Below, in pieces: positions 35,596 to 45,394 of a stretch of 64,000 nt of DNA. Both the position numbers and the translations under genes were made by a program. Position 1 is the stretch's first letter, and each line of letters starts with the position of its first letter. The DNA is from Palsa-506 sp963709075 (GTDB taxonomy: Bacteria; Actinomycetota; Actinomycetes; Streptosporangiales; Streptosporangiaceae), in the NCBI GenBank assembly GCA_963709075.1, contig CAVPUY010000014.1:806001-870000 (forward strand), written 5' to 3'. A model generated the notes under the pieces. The model saw only the letters and a list, made by a program, of their open reading frames with translations. It was not told the DNA's origin and searched no databases.

Positions 35596-36592
35596 CCGAA
35601 CGGCCCGCACTTCCGCGCCCGTCTGGGCGACGTGGCAGGCCACGTCGTGCCCGGGCAGCAGCTCGCCGAGCGGCGGGGTCACGTGGTGGCATTCGTCAAT
35701 GGCGAGCGGGCAGCGCCAGCGGAACCGGCAGCCTGGGGTCGGATCGATCACGCGGGGCGGCTCTCCCTTGTCGGTCTCGGCGGAAACCCCCAGCGGAGCC
35801 CGCGGGTCGGGCACGGCCGAGAGCAGCAGCTGGGTATACGGGTGCCGGGGGCTGGCCAGGATGTCCTCGACCGGCCCGGCCTCGGCGATCTGGCCCGCGT
35901 ACATGACGATCAGGCGGTCGGCGACGTAGCGCGCGCTGGCGATGTCGTGCGTGATGTAGAGAATCGACACGCCGGCTTTGTCCCGCAGCTCGGTCATCAG
36001 GTTGAGCAGGCCGATCCGGATCGACACGTCCAGCATCGATACCGGCTCGTCGGCCAGGATCAGCTTCGGCCGCAGCGCCAGCGCCTGGGCGAAGCCGACC
36101 CGCTGGCGCTGGCCGCCGCTCAGCTCGTGCGGGTAGCGCTGCAGCACCTCGGCCGCCGGGTTGAGGCCGACCGTCTCGAAGACCCGCTCGGCCTCCGCCC
36201 GGCGGTCAGCCGCGGACAGCTCCGGCCGGTGCAGCTTGAGGCCGCGCATGATGCCGTGCGATACCCGGAAGACCGGGTTGATCGAGCTGAACGGGTCCTG
36301 GAACACCATCGGCACCAGGCCGCGGTACCTGAGCATGTCCGCCGCGCGACCGCAGCCGGGACAGCGGCTCGCCCTCGAAGTAGATCTCGCCGCTGGTCGG
36401 CTCGTAGATCCGGGCGAGCAGGCGCGCGATCGTGCTCTTGCCGCTGCCGCTCTCGCCGGCCAGCGCGACGATCTCCCGCTCGCCGATGGCCAGGCTGACG
36501 TCGTCGACGGCATGCAGCGTGCGCCGCGACAGCGTGCTGCCGATCTTGAAGTGCCTGGTCAGCGCCTCGGTCCTGAGCAGCGGCCCGGTCAC
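35593..36592 (-). CDS. Opp-type ABC transporter ATP-binding protein (second ATPase), frameshift
   Basis: From 36592: LLRTEALTRHFKIG, Walker A LAGESGSGKSTIARLLARI. After a shift near 36360: MVFQDPFSSINPVFRVSHGI, signature HELSGGQRQRVGFAQALAL, Walker B LILADEPVSMLDVSIRIGLL, H-loop YITHDIASARYVADRL, and the C-terminal Opp Cys motif CRFRWRCPLAIDEC that often binds an iron-sulfur cluster. It pairs with the ATPase just upstream to drive oligopeptide- or oligosaccharide-type import. In the last frame it reads through into the GH4 gene; a plus-one frame would stop in TGA overlapping the GH4 ATG. Confidence 0.85.
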
Positions 36593-36625
36593 CGGCTGCC
36601 TGGCTCAGCTGGCTGCGGGTCCTGG

Positions 36626-37681
36626 TCAGTCACCGGCCGGCCCTCCGCCCGCGTGCAGCAGGCACCGGACCTGGGTGCCGCCCAACTCGTAGAGGTCCGG
36701 GGGAGTGGTCGCGCATGCGGTCATCACCTTCGGGCAGCGCGGCGCGAACCGGCAGCCCTCCGGCGGGCCTGGCCAGGTCCGGCGGGCTGCCGGGAATCCC
36801 GCTGAGCGGGATCCTCGGTCCCTGGATCGACGGGAACGCGTCCAGCAGGCCGGCGCTGTACGGGTGCAGCGGCGAGTCGAAGACCCGGCGGGTCGCGCCG
36901 AGCTCGGCCACCTGGCCCGCGTACATCACCATGAGGTGGTCGGAGAAGTGGCTGACCAGCGACATGTCATGGGTGACGAAGATGACGGCGAAGCCGAACT
37001 CCCGCTGCAGTTCCTTGATCTGGACCATCAGCGAGCGCTGCGCCACCACGTCGAGCGCGGACGTCGGCTCGTCCATGATCACCAGGTCCGGGGTGAACAG
37101 CATGGCCATGGCGATCATCGAGCGCTGCCGCATGCCGCCGGACAGCTGGTGCGGGTAGCTCGTCAGGTGCGCCGGGTCGATGCCGACCATCTTGAGCACC
37201 TCGGCCGACCGGTCGCGCGATTTCCTGTTTCGAGGTCACGCCGTGCGCCCGCATCGCGTCCTTGAACTGCGCCGCCGATCGACTTGACCGGGTTGAGCGC
37301 GTTCATCGCGCTCTGCATGACGACGGACAGGTCCTTCCAGCGCACCGCGGCCAGCTCCTTGTCGGTGAGGCCGACCATGCTGCGGCCCTTGAAGATCACG
37401 CTGCCGCCGGTGATCTCGGCGGGCGGGGCGAGCAGCTGGGCGATCGCGAACAGCAGCGTGGACTTGCCGCAGCCGGACTCGCCGACGATCCCGATGAACT
37501 CGCCAGGATCCAGGTCGAAGCTGACGTGCTCGACCGCCATGATCGTGCCGCGGTCCAGGATGTACTCGACCGACAGGTCGCTGACCTGCGAGCACGCTGT
37601 CCGCGGGGCCGCCGCCGGTGTCCGGTCGGCCCGGCCCGCACTTCGGGACCGCGGCGACTGCTCACCGGGCACGGCTGACAC
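36626..37681 (-). CDS. Opp-type ABC transporter ATP-binding protein (first ATPase), frameshifted
   Basis: From 37681: LSVEYILDRGTIMAVEHVSF, Walker A GIVGESGCGKSTLLFAIAQL, Q-loop VMQSAMNALNPVKSI. After a shift near 37260: signature YPHQLSGGMRQRSMIAMAM, Walker B LVIMDEPTSALDVVAQRSLM, H-loop FVTHDMSLVSHFSDHLMVMY and HPYSAGLLDAFPSIQG. Near 36765 the frame shifts again, giving the Opp Cys-rich end and TGA at 36626. It belongs to the DppD/OppD half. The gene begins at the permease stop. Confidence 0.85.
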
Positions 37682-38682
37682 CTACCCCTCCCGGTGGCCA
37701 GCGGCTTGCCGCGCTTGTCGCGCACGTCGCTTACCGCGCGCCCGCAACGGCCGGAGCGCGGGGTTGCCGATCTCGTCGAAGGCGTAGTTGAGCAGGGCGA
37801 AGGCCGCGCCGAGCGCGGCGATGCAGGCGCCGGGGACGATGGCCCACAGGTACTGCCCGGTCTGCAGCGCCTCGTTGTTCTCCGCCCAGTACAGCATCGT
37901 CCCCCAGCTCACCGAGTTCGGGTCGCCCAGGCCGATGAACTGCAGGCTCGATCCGAACAGCACCGCGTACAGCGCGTTGGTCAGGAAGCTGGCGACGATC
38001 AGCGAGGTCATCGTGGGGATGATCTCGACTATGACGATGTACATCCGGCGCTCGCCCCGCACCCGCGCTGCCTCCAGGAAGTCCCTGTTGCGCAGCGACA
38101 GTGCCTGCGCCCGGAGCTGGCGCGCGGTGTAGGACCAGCCGGTGAGGGTCAGCACCGCGACGAGGACCAGGGTCCCGGCGCCCTGCACGTACGTGGCGAT
38201 CACGATGAGCAGCGGGAAGAGCGGGATGACCAGCAGGACGTCGGTCAGCAGGCTCAGCACGCCGTCCCACGCCCCGCCGAGGTAGGCGGCGGCGACGCCG
38301 ATCAGCACGGCTATGCCGGTGGACAGCAGCCCGACGCCGATCGCGATGATCAGCACCTGCTGGGTGCCGTACACCGTCTGGGCGAAGATGTCCTGGCCGA
38401 GCGCGGTCGTGCCGAGCAGGTGCTGCGCCGACGGCCCGAGGCTGCGGGGGTAGATGGTGGCGGTCGGGCTGTCGTGCGCGATCACCCCGGGGAAGAGCGC
38501 GACCAGGAAGAAGACGACCAGCAGCACGGTGCCCGCGGTGGCCTTGCGGTTCGACCGCACCGCCCGCACCAGCCGGGCGAGGCCCTGGCTGCCCCGCCTG
38601 GTCGCGCTGGCCGGGTACCGGCGCCGTCCGGCAGGCCCGGCGGCGGCTGGACGGCCGACGTGGGAGGGGGCAGCATGGCCAT
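37682..38682 (-). CDS. Opp-type ABC permease (DppC-like), one frameshift near N-terminus
   Basis: It starts at ATG 38682 behind GGAGGG, directly after the upstream permease stop. After a shift near 38600 the frame gives VRSNRKATAGTVLLVVFFLV, LLGTTALGQDIFAQTVYGTQ (typical DppC), several helices, and the EAA loop with FLEAARVRGERRMYIVIVEI. About 330 aa with six membrane helices. It forms the heteromeric channel with the DppB-like permease. A downstream GTG at 38569 would skip the damaged N-terminus. Confidence 0.87.
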
Positions 38683-38684
38683 GG

Positions 38685-39669
38685 CTAGCCCTCCGTCCTG
38701 GTGCGCGGATCGAACACCGCCGTGGCGATGTCGGCGAGCAGGATGGCGACCAGCACGGTGACCGTGATCAGCAGGAACAGGGCCTGCATCAGCGGGTAGT
38801 CCTCATTGTTCACCGCCTGCAGCAGCATGTACCCGACGCCCGGGTAGTTGAAGACGTACTCGACCAGGATCGCGCCGCCCACCACGAAGCCGAGCGACAT
38901 GGCGAAGCCGGTCAGGTTCGGCAGGATCGCGTTCCGCGCCGCGTAGTCGAACATGATCCGGCGGCCGGGCAGTCCCTTGGCCCGCGCCATCCGCACGTAG
39001 TCCTCGGCCAGCGTGGTGATCATGTTGTTGCGCATGGTCAGGATCCAGGTGCCGATGGTGGTGACCAGGAGCGCGGTCGCTGGCAGCATCGCGTGCGCCA
39101 GGACGTTGCCGATGAACGGCAGGGTGAGCGATGGCGTCATCGTGATATCGAACCCGAACGCGGCCGGCAGCCACTGCAGCCGGACGGCGAACACCAGGAT
39201 CAGCATCAGCCCGATCCAGAAGTAAGGGATCGCGGTGGTGATCACGAAGACCGGCGGCACGACGCTGTCCAGCCGTCCGCCGCGGCGCCAGGCCGCCAGG
39301 ATCCCGATGCCGGTGCCCAGCACGAACGCCAGGATCGTGGTGATGCCGACCAGGCCGAGCGTCCACGGGATCGCGTCCAGGATGACCCGGCCGACCGACT
39401 GCGGGTAGAAGTACAGCGAGGTCCCGAACTTGCCGGTGGCTACGTCGCCGATGTAGCCGAAGTACTGCCCGATCAGGCTCTGGTGGGTGTTGACCCCGAA
39501 CGCCACCTCGAGTGCCTTCAGCGCCTGCGGGATTCACCGGGCCGCGGAACTTGCCCATCATCGCCTCGGCCGGGTTGCCGGGCATGAGCCGTGGCAGGAA
39601 GAAGTTGAGGGTGAGCGCGGCCCATATGGTCAGCGCGAAGAAGCCCAGGCGGCGCAGCACGAACCTCAT
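38685..39669 (-). CDS. Opp-type ABC permease (DppB-like), one frameshift near N-terminus
   Basis: From ATG 39669 (GGGAGGG ribosome site): RFVLRRLGFFALTIWAALTL, NFFLPRLMPGNPAEAMMGKF. A shift near 39530 leads to IGQYFGYIGDVATGKFGTSL, IPWTLGLVGITTILAFVLGT, the EAA-like DYVRMARAKGLPGRRIMFDY and YVFNYPGVGYMLLQAV. Six membrane helices, about 327 aa. This family member set (SBP_bac_5 plus DppBC) transports di/oligopeptides, but related systems carry cellobiose and other oligosaccharides; the GH4 and kinase neighbours favour a sugar. Confidence 0.88.
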
Positions 39670-39760
39670 GTCGTTGCCCTCCCGGTTCTTGTTCTCATCC
39701 CCATCATCCTCGGCGCTCCCGTGCTGACCAGGCGCTGCCGTCCGGCGCCGGGCGGCCCGG

Positions 39761-39789
39761 GGGTGCGCCGCGCCCGACGCGGCGCACCC
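39761..39789. terminator. Hairpin after the binding-protein gene (1 of 2)
   Basis: GGGTGCGCCGCG pairs perfectly with CGCGGCGCACCC around a five-base loop. With the next hairpin it lies between the binding-protein stop (39828, minus strand) and the permease start at 39669. It probably limits read-through so that the binding protein is made in excess. Confidence 0.75.
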
Positions 39790-39794
39790 GGGCC

Positions 39795-39819
39795 GCGGGC
39801 GCACCGGGGGTGCGCCCGC
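39795..39819. terminator. Hairpin after the binding-protein gene (2 of 2)
   Basis: GCGGGCGCACC pairs perfectly with GGTGCGCCCGC around GGG, eight bases after the binding-protein stop. Confidence 0.75.
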
Positions 39820-39827
39820 CTCAGTCG

Positions 39828-41503
39828 CTACTTCTTGGGTGCCAGGTGCAGCATCATCTGGCCCCAGTCCGGATAGTTGTAGGCGGCGGGCTGCGCGTAC
39901 GGGTTGCCCTGGGTGACCCACCCGGTGAAGGTGCCCGTGTCGTACTGGTACCAGTCGACCTGCTTCGGTGATCGGGATCACCGGCACCTCCTTGAGCATC
40001 ACCAGCTGCAGCTCGTTCACGATGCTGTGCTGTTTGGCCGGACTGGTAGTGGTGGCGTAGGAGTTGAGCAGGGCATCGGTGGCTTGGTTGCTGTAGCGCT
40101 CGAAGTTCGAGCCGGCTGGCTGCCCGATCGGCGCCGAGTTGCCAGAGAACAGCCACTGGCGAAGCTCGTAGTACGGCGTTGGCCCGCCGGTCTCGGCGTA
40201 GTAGCCGAGCTGGTAGTTGCCGTTGTACAGCGCCGCCTGGTAGGCCGGGGCGGCCAGGTTCTTCGGCGTCACCTGGATGCCGACCGCCTTGAGGTCCTGC
40301 TGGATGACGTTCACCGCCGCCACCCAGTCGGAGAAGCCGCCATTGTTGGTAAGGCTGAAGGACAGCTTCTGGCCGCCCTTGGCCATGATCCCGTCCGAGC
40401 CCTTCTTGAATCCGGCGGCGGTCAGGATGGAGATTGCCTTCGCCTGGTTGTAGGCGTAGTTGTTGCCGAAGCCCGCCGCCTGAGAGGAGTCAAGCCAGCT
40501 GGAGAACGTCGGGGTGACGATCCCGGCCTGGTTCGACGGTGGCTCGTAGCCGTACTCGCCGATGGTCGAGGCCTGCTTGCGGTTGATCGCGTAGGCCATC
40601 GCCTGGCGCACCGCCACGTTCTTCAGTATCGGGTTAGTCAGGTTGATGAACAGGGAAACGTTGGCGACCGGCGGGAACCAGTAGCGGTAGTCGGGGTTCT
40701 TCGACAGGTAGAACTTCTGGATGCTGGGGATGAACTGGCTGCCCCACTGGGCCTGACCGTTCGCCAGGTAGGTGTTGGCCGTGTCGTTGGTGGTGAATGC
40801 GGGGTAGTTGACCGTCTTTATCTTCGGCTCGCCGGGCTGCCAGTAATGCGGGTTGGCCTTGTAGGTGATGTTCTGCGGCGAGCACGGGACTCACTGTAAA
40901 CGCGCCGGTGCCAACCGGGTGCGTATCGGGGTACTTCGCCGGGTCGGCGATCGTCGACCAGATGTGCTGTGGCACGATTCCGATCTGGTCGGCGATGTAG
41001 TAGAAGTAGGTCACCGCCGGGGCCTTGAAGGTCATCACGACCTGGTTGCTGCCCTTCTGGGTGACGCTGGACAGCACCGACCAGACCGAGTTGACGTCGA
41101 GTGCCTTGAACTTCTTCAGCAGGTTGAAGCTGAAGACCACATCCGCGGCGGTCATCGGCTTCCCGTCGCTCCACTTGACCCCGTTGCGGATGTTGAAGGT
41201 GAGCGTCTTGTTGCCGTTGCTGTACTTCCAGCTCGTGGCCAGCCAGGGCGTGGCCTTCGCGCTCTGCAGCGTGTTGACGAACGCCAGCGGCTCGTAGACC
41301 GGCCCGAGCGAATACCCGATATCGGACAGGTTGTACGGGTTGAAGTTGCAGGTCCAGAGGCTGCCACTTTCGTTAGAAATGGTCAGCACGCCGCTCGGAC
41401 CTGATGCGTTGCCACTGCCGCCACTGCTGGACGAGCTTGTTCCGCATGCGGCGGCCAGCAGGCCGGATGCGATGATGACCCCGAGCGTCTTGAGGCGTCT
41501 CAT
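39828..41503 (-). CDS. Family 5 extracellular solute-binding lipoprotein, two frameshifts
   Basis: From ATG 41503 (GAAGGG site): RRLKTLGVIIASGLLAAACG, a lipoprotein signal with Cys, then a Ser/Gly linker and the SBP_bac_5 fold. Recognisable blocks are WTCNFNPYNLSDIG, LATSWKYSNGNKTLTFNIRN, GVKWSDGKPMTAADVVFSFN, KYPDTHPVGTGAFTV; after a shift near 40885, ITYKANPHYWQPGEPKIKTV, then VAVRQAMAYAINRKQ. After a shift near 39972, VDWYQYDTGTFTGWVTQGNP, ending at TAG 39828. About 557 aa. It is the first gene of the importer operon and follows the ROK-kinase gene. Confidence 0.87.
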
Positions 41504-41630
41504 TGCGGTAGCCCTTCGATGAATTGTCCGCGTACCAGATGGCAGGGCGGGACTGCCCGGCCGGGTGCGCAGGCGCCGAACGGTGACCGGCCGGTGCTGC
41601 TCACCGGCCGGGAGGAACGTAGGCAATCTT

Positions 41631-42657
41631 TCATGCCATCGTGTCCTGGATCATGGTGTTCTGATACACAGTGTGCTGCGCGGCGTCCACGGCCAGCGCT
41701 ACCGCGCCGAGCAGCGGGGCGTCGTAGGGAAACCTGCGAGACGACGAGTTCCGGCGGGAACGGGACGCCCGCGGCCAGGGCCTGTTCCAGCTGCGGGCGG
41801 AGCCGCTCCCAGGAGCGGACCATGCCGCCGCCGACCGTGATCCGCACCGGGTTTATGCAGATCGCCAGGTTGACCAGGTGGAATGCCAGCTCGGCGCCGA
41901 AGCTGGTGAGCAGGTCATCGAGCCGGGGATCGCCCGGGCTGGCCGCGAAGATGTCGGCCGCGGTCATCGGCAGGCCGGATGGGCCGGATGGCCGGATGGG
42001 CCGGATGGGCCGGTTAGCCGGATGGGCCGGACTAGCCGGGTCGGCTGCCTGCCTGGCCAGCCCCAGCCCGCTGACCGTGCCCTCGAGCGGTGTCCGCTGG
42101 TCCAGCGTGCGGCCGACATCGGAAATGGCGCGGAGGTTGTACCCGATCTCCCCGGCTGCGCCGTTGCCGCCGCTGACGACCCGGCCGCCGATGACGATCG
42201 CGGCGGCGAGCCCGGTGCCCAGATTGAGGTACACGCCGGGGTCACAGTCCTGCAGGGCGCCCCAGCGCAGCTCGGCCGCGGCCGCTGCCTTGGCGTCGGT
42301 GGCCATCCGGATCTCGGCACCCGCGAACGCGGCACGCAGCTCGCGGCCGAGCGCGAGCGACTCCCAGCCGTCGATGGCGGGGGCAAGCTCGACCCGGTCC
42401 TCGAAGGGGATGCCGAAGGTCGCGGCGCCAACGGCGGCCAGCTCGGCGCCCGGTGCCGTGGCGGCAAGCAGGTCACGCGCGGCCTGGACGCCGCGGTCGA
42501 AGATCGCCCGTGCGTCTGGCCCGCCGGTCGGCGGCGTCCCCGGGGCGACGGCATCGGCGGCGCCGGTGCTGACCGTTGCCGAGGCCAGCCGGTTGCCCAT
42601 CAGGTCGCAGACGGCCATGGCGATCTTCGTGCCACCGAAGTCGAACCCGAGTATCAC
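41631..42657 (-). CDS. ROK-family sugar kinase, one frameshift
   Basis: From GTG 42657: ILGFDFGGTKIAMAVCDLMG (phosphate-1), AVGAATFGIPFEDRVELAPA, IRMATDAKAAAAAELRWGAL, LNLGTGLAAAIVIGGRVVSG, and HLVNLAICINPVRITVGGGM. After a shift near 41735 the end is YDAPLLGAVALAVDAAQ...with TGA at 41631. The zinc-binding Cys cluster of classic ROK glucokinases (CxCGxxGC) is not visible. ROK kinases include beta-glucoside kinase BglK, which phosphorylates cellobiose and other beta-glucosides at C6, the substrate form that GH4 needs. A TTG at 42732 would place the start right on the operator and is unlikely. Confidence 0.82.
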
Positions 42658-42733
42658 GGCCGAGATTCCCACGATGACCTGCCAGTTCCGCGGAGGACTT
42701 CCCGGCGAGCTATCGCTTGAGCTATCGCTCAAG

Positions 42734-42758
42734 ATAGTTAGGACAGTATCCTAACTAT
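42734..42758. promoter_or_regulatory. Perfect palindromic operator in the divergent sugar promoter
   Basis: ATAGTTAGGA (42734-42743) and TCCTAACTAT (42749-42758) are perfect 10-bp inverted repeats around CAGTA. AT content is far above the surroundings. It lies between the divergent ROK-kinase and PfkB genes and has the TTAGGA/TCCTAA look of ROK/NagC-type sites. The likely binder is the ROK repressor at 45391-46665. Confidence 0.8.
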
Positions 42759-42841
42759 TGTGGAACGCAAAAGCGCCTTGGCCGAACTGTGACCGGCGCT
42801 GCTAGCTTGACAGTCGCCTACGGCGCTGGAGGATCACTCGG

Positions 42842-43929
42842 TTGGACATGATCTCGTTCGGCTCGGTATTCCTCGAGCTTGTCCTCGGGCACGTGCGCGC
42901 GCTGCCCAGGCCGGGCGAGGAAGTCTTCACCGACGACTTCGGGGTTTCCTGCGGAGGGTCGGTGACCAGCGCAAGCGCGGCTGCCCGGGCCGGCGCGCAC
43001 GCTGGCATCTGCACGCTCCTCGGCGACGACCTCGGCTCGCGCGTGGTGGCGGACTACTGCGCCAGGTCCGGGATGGAGCTGTCCCCGTCGGTGCGGGTCC
43101 CCGGCAAGTCGGCCGGCGTCTCGGTGGTGCTGAACTTCGACGGTGACCGGGCCTTCGTCACGCACCTGCCGCCGCGGCCTGAAGACGAGCAGTCCAGCGG
43201 TCGGGCTCTGGCGCGAGGTGCTGCGCCGCGAGCGGCCCCGCTGGTGCTACCTGCATGCCGGCCATGGCGTGATTGACTTCCTGCGGGACGCCCGCGAACT
43301 GGGCACGATGGTCGTACTCGACATGTCGCTCGGCGACGAGCAGTACCACGATGCGGTCGCCGAGTGCGTCCCGCTTGCCGATGTCTTCGTTCCGAACGAG
43401 GTCGAGTTGCTGCGCCTGACCGGCGCGGTCACCATCGAGCGGCGCGGTAGCGGCCGCGGCAGCATGGGGCACGCCGATGGTGGTGAAGCGGGGCGCGGCC
43501 GGCGCTCTGGTGGCCGGCCGTGACGGGATGACCGAGGTCGCCGACGGCGTCCGGCAGGTGCGCGTCCGGGATCTGACCGGGGCGGGGGATTCCTTTGCCG
43601 GGGCGATGATCGCCGCGCTGCTGCGCGGGGCCGCGCTTACCGACGCGGTGGTGGCGGCGAACGCGGCGGGCTCCGATGCGGTGCGCCGGCTTGGCGCGAC
43701 AGGCGAGGTTGACGTGACGGACATGGCAGCCGCCAGTGCTGCGCTCGGCGCGCTGCTCCCGGTGACCCGGGCCGCGTCCGGGGCCACGTCGGCCACGTCA
43801 CTGCGTGCAAAGGCCGCAACGGCGGATCAGGCGGCGCCGGGCGAGGCAGGCCCGGCGGCGAGGCAGGCGGCCGGCCCGGCGGCGAGGCAGGCGAGGCTGA
43901 GGCAGGAAGAAAGCGGAGCCGGACCGATG
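42842..43929 (+). CDS. PfkB-family sugar kinase, frameshifted
   Basis: It starts at TTG 42842 (GGAGG nine bases before) or ATG 42848: MISFGSVFLELVLGHV, CGGSVTSASAAARAGAHAGI, GVSVVLNFDGDRAFVTHLPP. After a shift near 43195: YLHAGHGVIDFLRDAREL and VFVPNEVELLRLTG. After another near 43465: VVKRGAAGALVAGRDG, and the anion-hole/catalytic motif DLTGAGDSFAGAMIAALL. About 320 aa plus a 55-residue Ala/Arg tail. Members phosphorylate fructose, ribose or related sugars. The last frame has no stop before the second GH4 start; in the plus-one frame TGA overlaps that ATG. Confidence 0.85.
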
Positions 43930-45394
43930 AAGCTGGCGATTCTCGGCGGCGGTGGCGTGCGCATGCCTGCGTTCGTCCGGGCAGTGCTGGCAAGCCGGGC
44001 GGGCAGCTTTGACGAGATCTGCCTCTTCGAGCCGGACGGCATCCGCCGGGACACCGTCTGCAGGCTCGCCGCCGAGCTCGCGGCCGTGCTTGGCCACCCG
44101 GGCGTGGTCACCGTATCGCCGGACGCCGCCGAGGCGTTCACCGGCGCGGACTACGTGTTCTCCGCGATCCGGGTCGGCGGCGACCGCGGCCGGGTCATCG
44201 ACGAGGAGGTCGCGCTGCGGCGCGGCATCGTCGGCCAGGAGACGACCGGGCCGGGCGGCTGCGCGATGGCGCTGCGCACCATCCCGGTCGTGCTGTCGTA
44301 CTGCGAGCTGCTCAGCCGCTGCTCGCCGAAGGCAGTCCTGATCAATTTCACCAACCCGGCTGGCCTGATCACCCAGGCGATCTCGGCGCAGGGAAAGGTG
44401 CGCGCGGTCGGGGTCTGCGATACCCCCGGCGGCACGCTGGCGCACCTGGCGGCCTTCCTGGCCGCTGACGGCGGAGCAGCGGATGGCGGAGCAGCGGATG
44501 GCGGAGCAGCGGAGCGGCCGGCGCAGGCGCGCGGCGACGGCATCTCCGGCACCTATGCCGGGCTTAATCACCTCGGCTGGGTGTGCTCGCTCCGGGTAGG
44601 CGGCCAGGAACGCGCGGGCGAGCTGCTGGCCAGATTCGAGGAGCTGCAGCGCTTTGATCACCGGTTCGCTGCGTTCGACCCCGCGCTTGTCCGCCGGGTC
44701 GGCGCGATACCGACCGAGTACGTCTACTACTTCTACGACGCCAAGCGTTACCTGGACGGCGTCAGCCCGGGCCGGAGTCAGCAGAGGCCAGGACGTGCTG
44801 CGGCTGAACGACGAACTGCTTGCCCGGCTCGCCCGGGCATTCGCCGACGACGGGGTGGACGCCGCCTGGGCGGCCTACGACGAGCTGATGGGCGTCCGCC
44901 GCGACACGTACATGCGCACCGACATGCAGGGCGACAGCGGCCAGCGCGCGGCCCGGGCCCGGCGCGCGGCCGCTGGCGCGGCCGGTATCGAGGCCGCGCG
45001 GGTGGGCGGTTACGAGGGCCTGGCGCTGCGCGTCATCGACGGGCTGGCCGGGCGCGGCGCCCGCGACGTGATCGTCAACATCCGCAACGGCGCGAGCCTC
45101 GGCTACCTGGACGCCGACGACATCGTGGAGGTTCCCGCCCGGGTTGACGCCGGCGGCATCTCGGCGCTGCCGGTGCCCGCGCTGCCGCGGTCGGCGCAGG
45201 CCCTGGTCGAGCAAGTGAAGGAGTACGAGCGCGGCACCGTCGAGGCCGCGATGACCGGCGATGCGGGCCTGGCTGCCGTGGCGCTGTCCCAGCATCCGCT
45301 GGTTCCCGGCATCACCGCGGCCAGGGAGCTGGTCGGCGAGTACCGGGAGCGCCATGGCCAGCAGCTGGCCTACCTGCGAGGGGACGGAAGATGA
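43927..45394 (+). CDS. Second GH4 family glycosidase, one frameshift
   Basis: From ATG 43927: KLAILGGGGVRMPAFVRAVL (Rossmann loop, with Met-Pro in place of Tyr-Thr-Pro), ADYVFSAIRVGGDRGRVIDE, GIVGQETTGPGGCAMALRTI, LINFTNPAGLITQAIS, the ligand Cys in VGVCDTPGG, and TYAGLNHLGWVCSL. After GAIPTEYVYYFYDAKRYLDG a shift near 44770 leads to VLRLNDELLARLARAF, VIVNIRNGASLGYLDADDIV, EVPARVDAGGIS and HPLVPGITAARELVGEY. About 488 aa. Three copies of a GGAAD repeat (44466-44510) extend a loop. It is a paralogue, not a near-copy, of the first GH4, so the two enzymes probably have different sugar specificities. Confidence 0.85.

Noticed and set aside
34921..36498. A 525-codon plus-strand frame
   Set aside because: Antisense to the ABC ATPase and GH4 genes; no recognisable domain.
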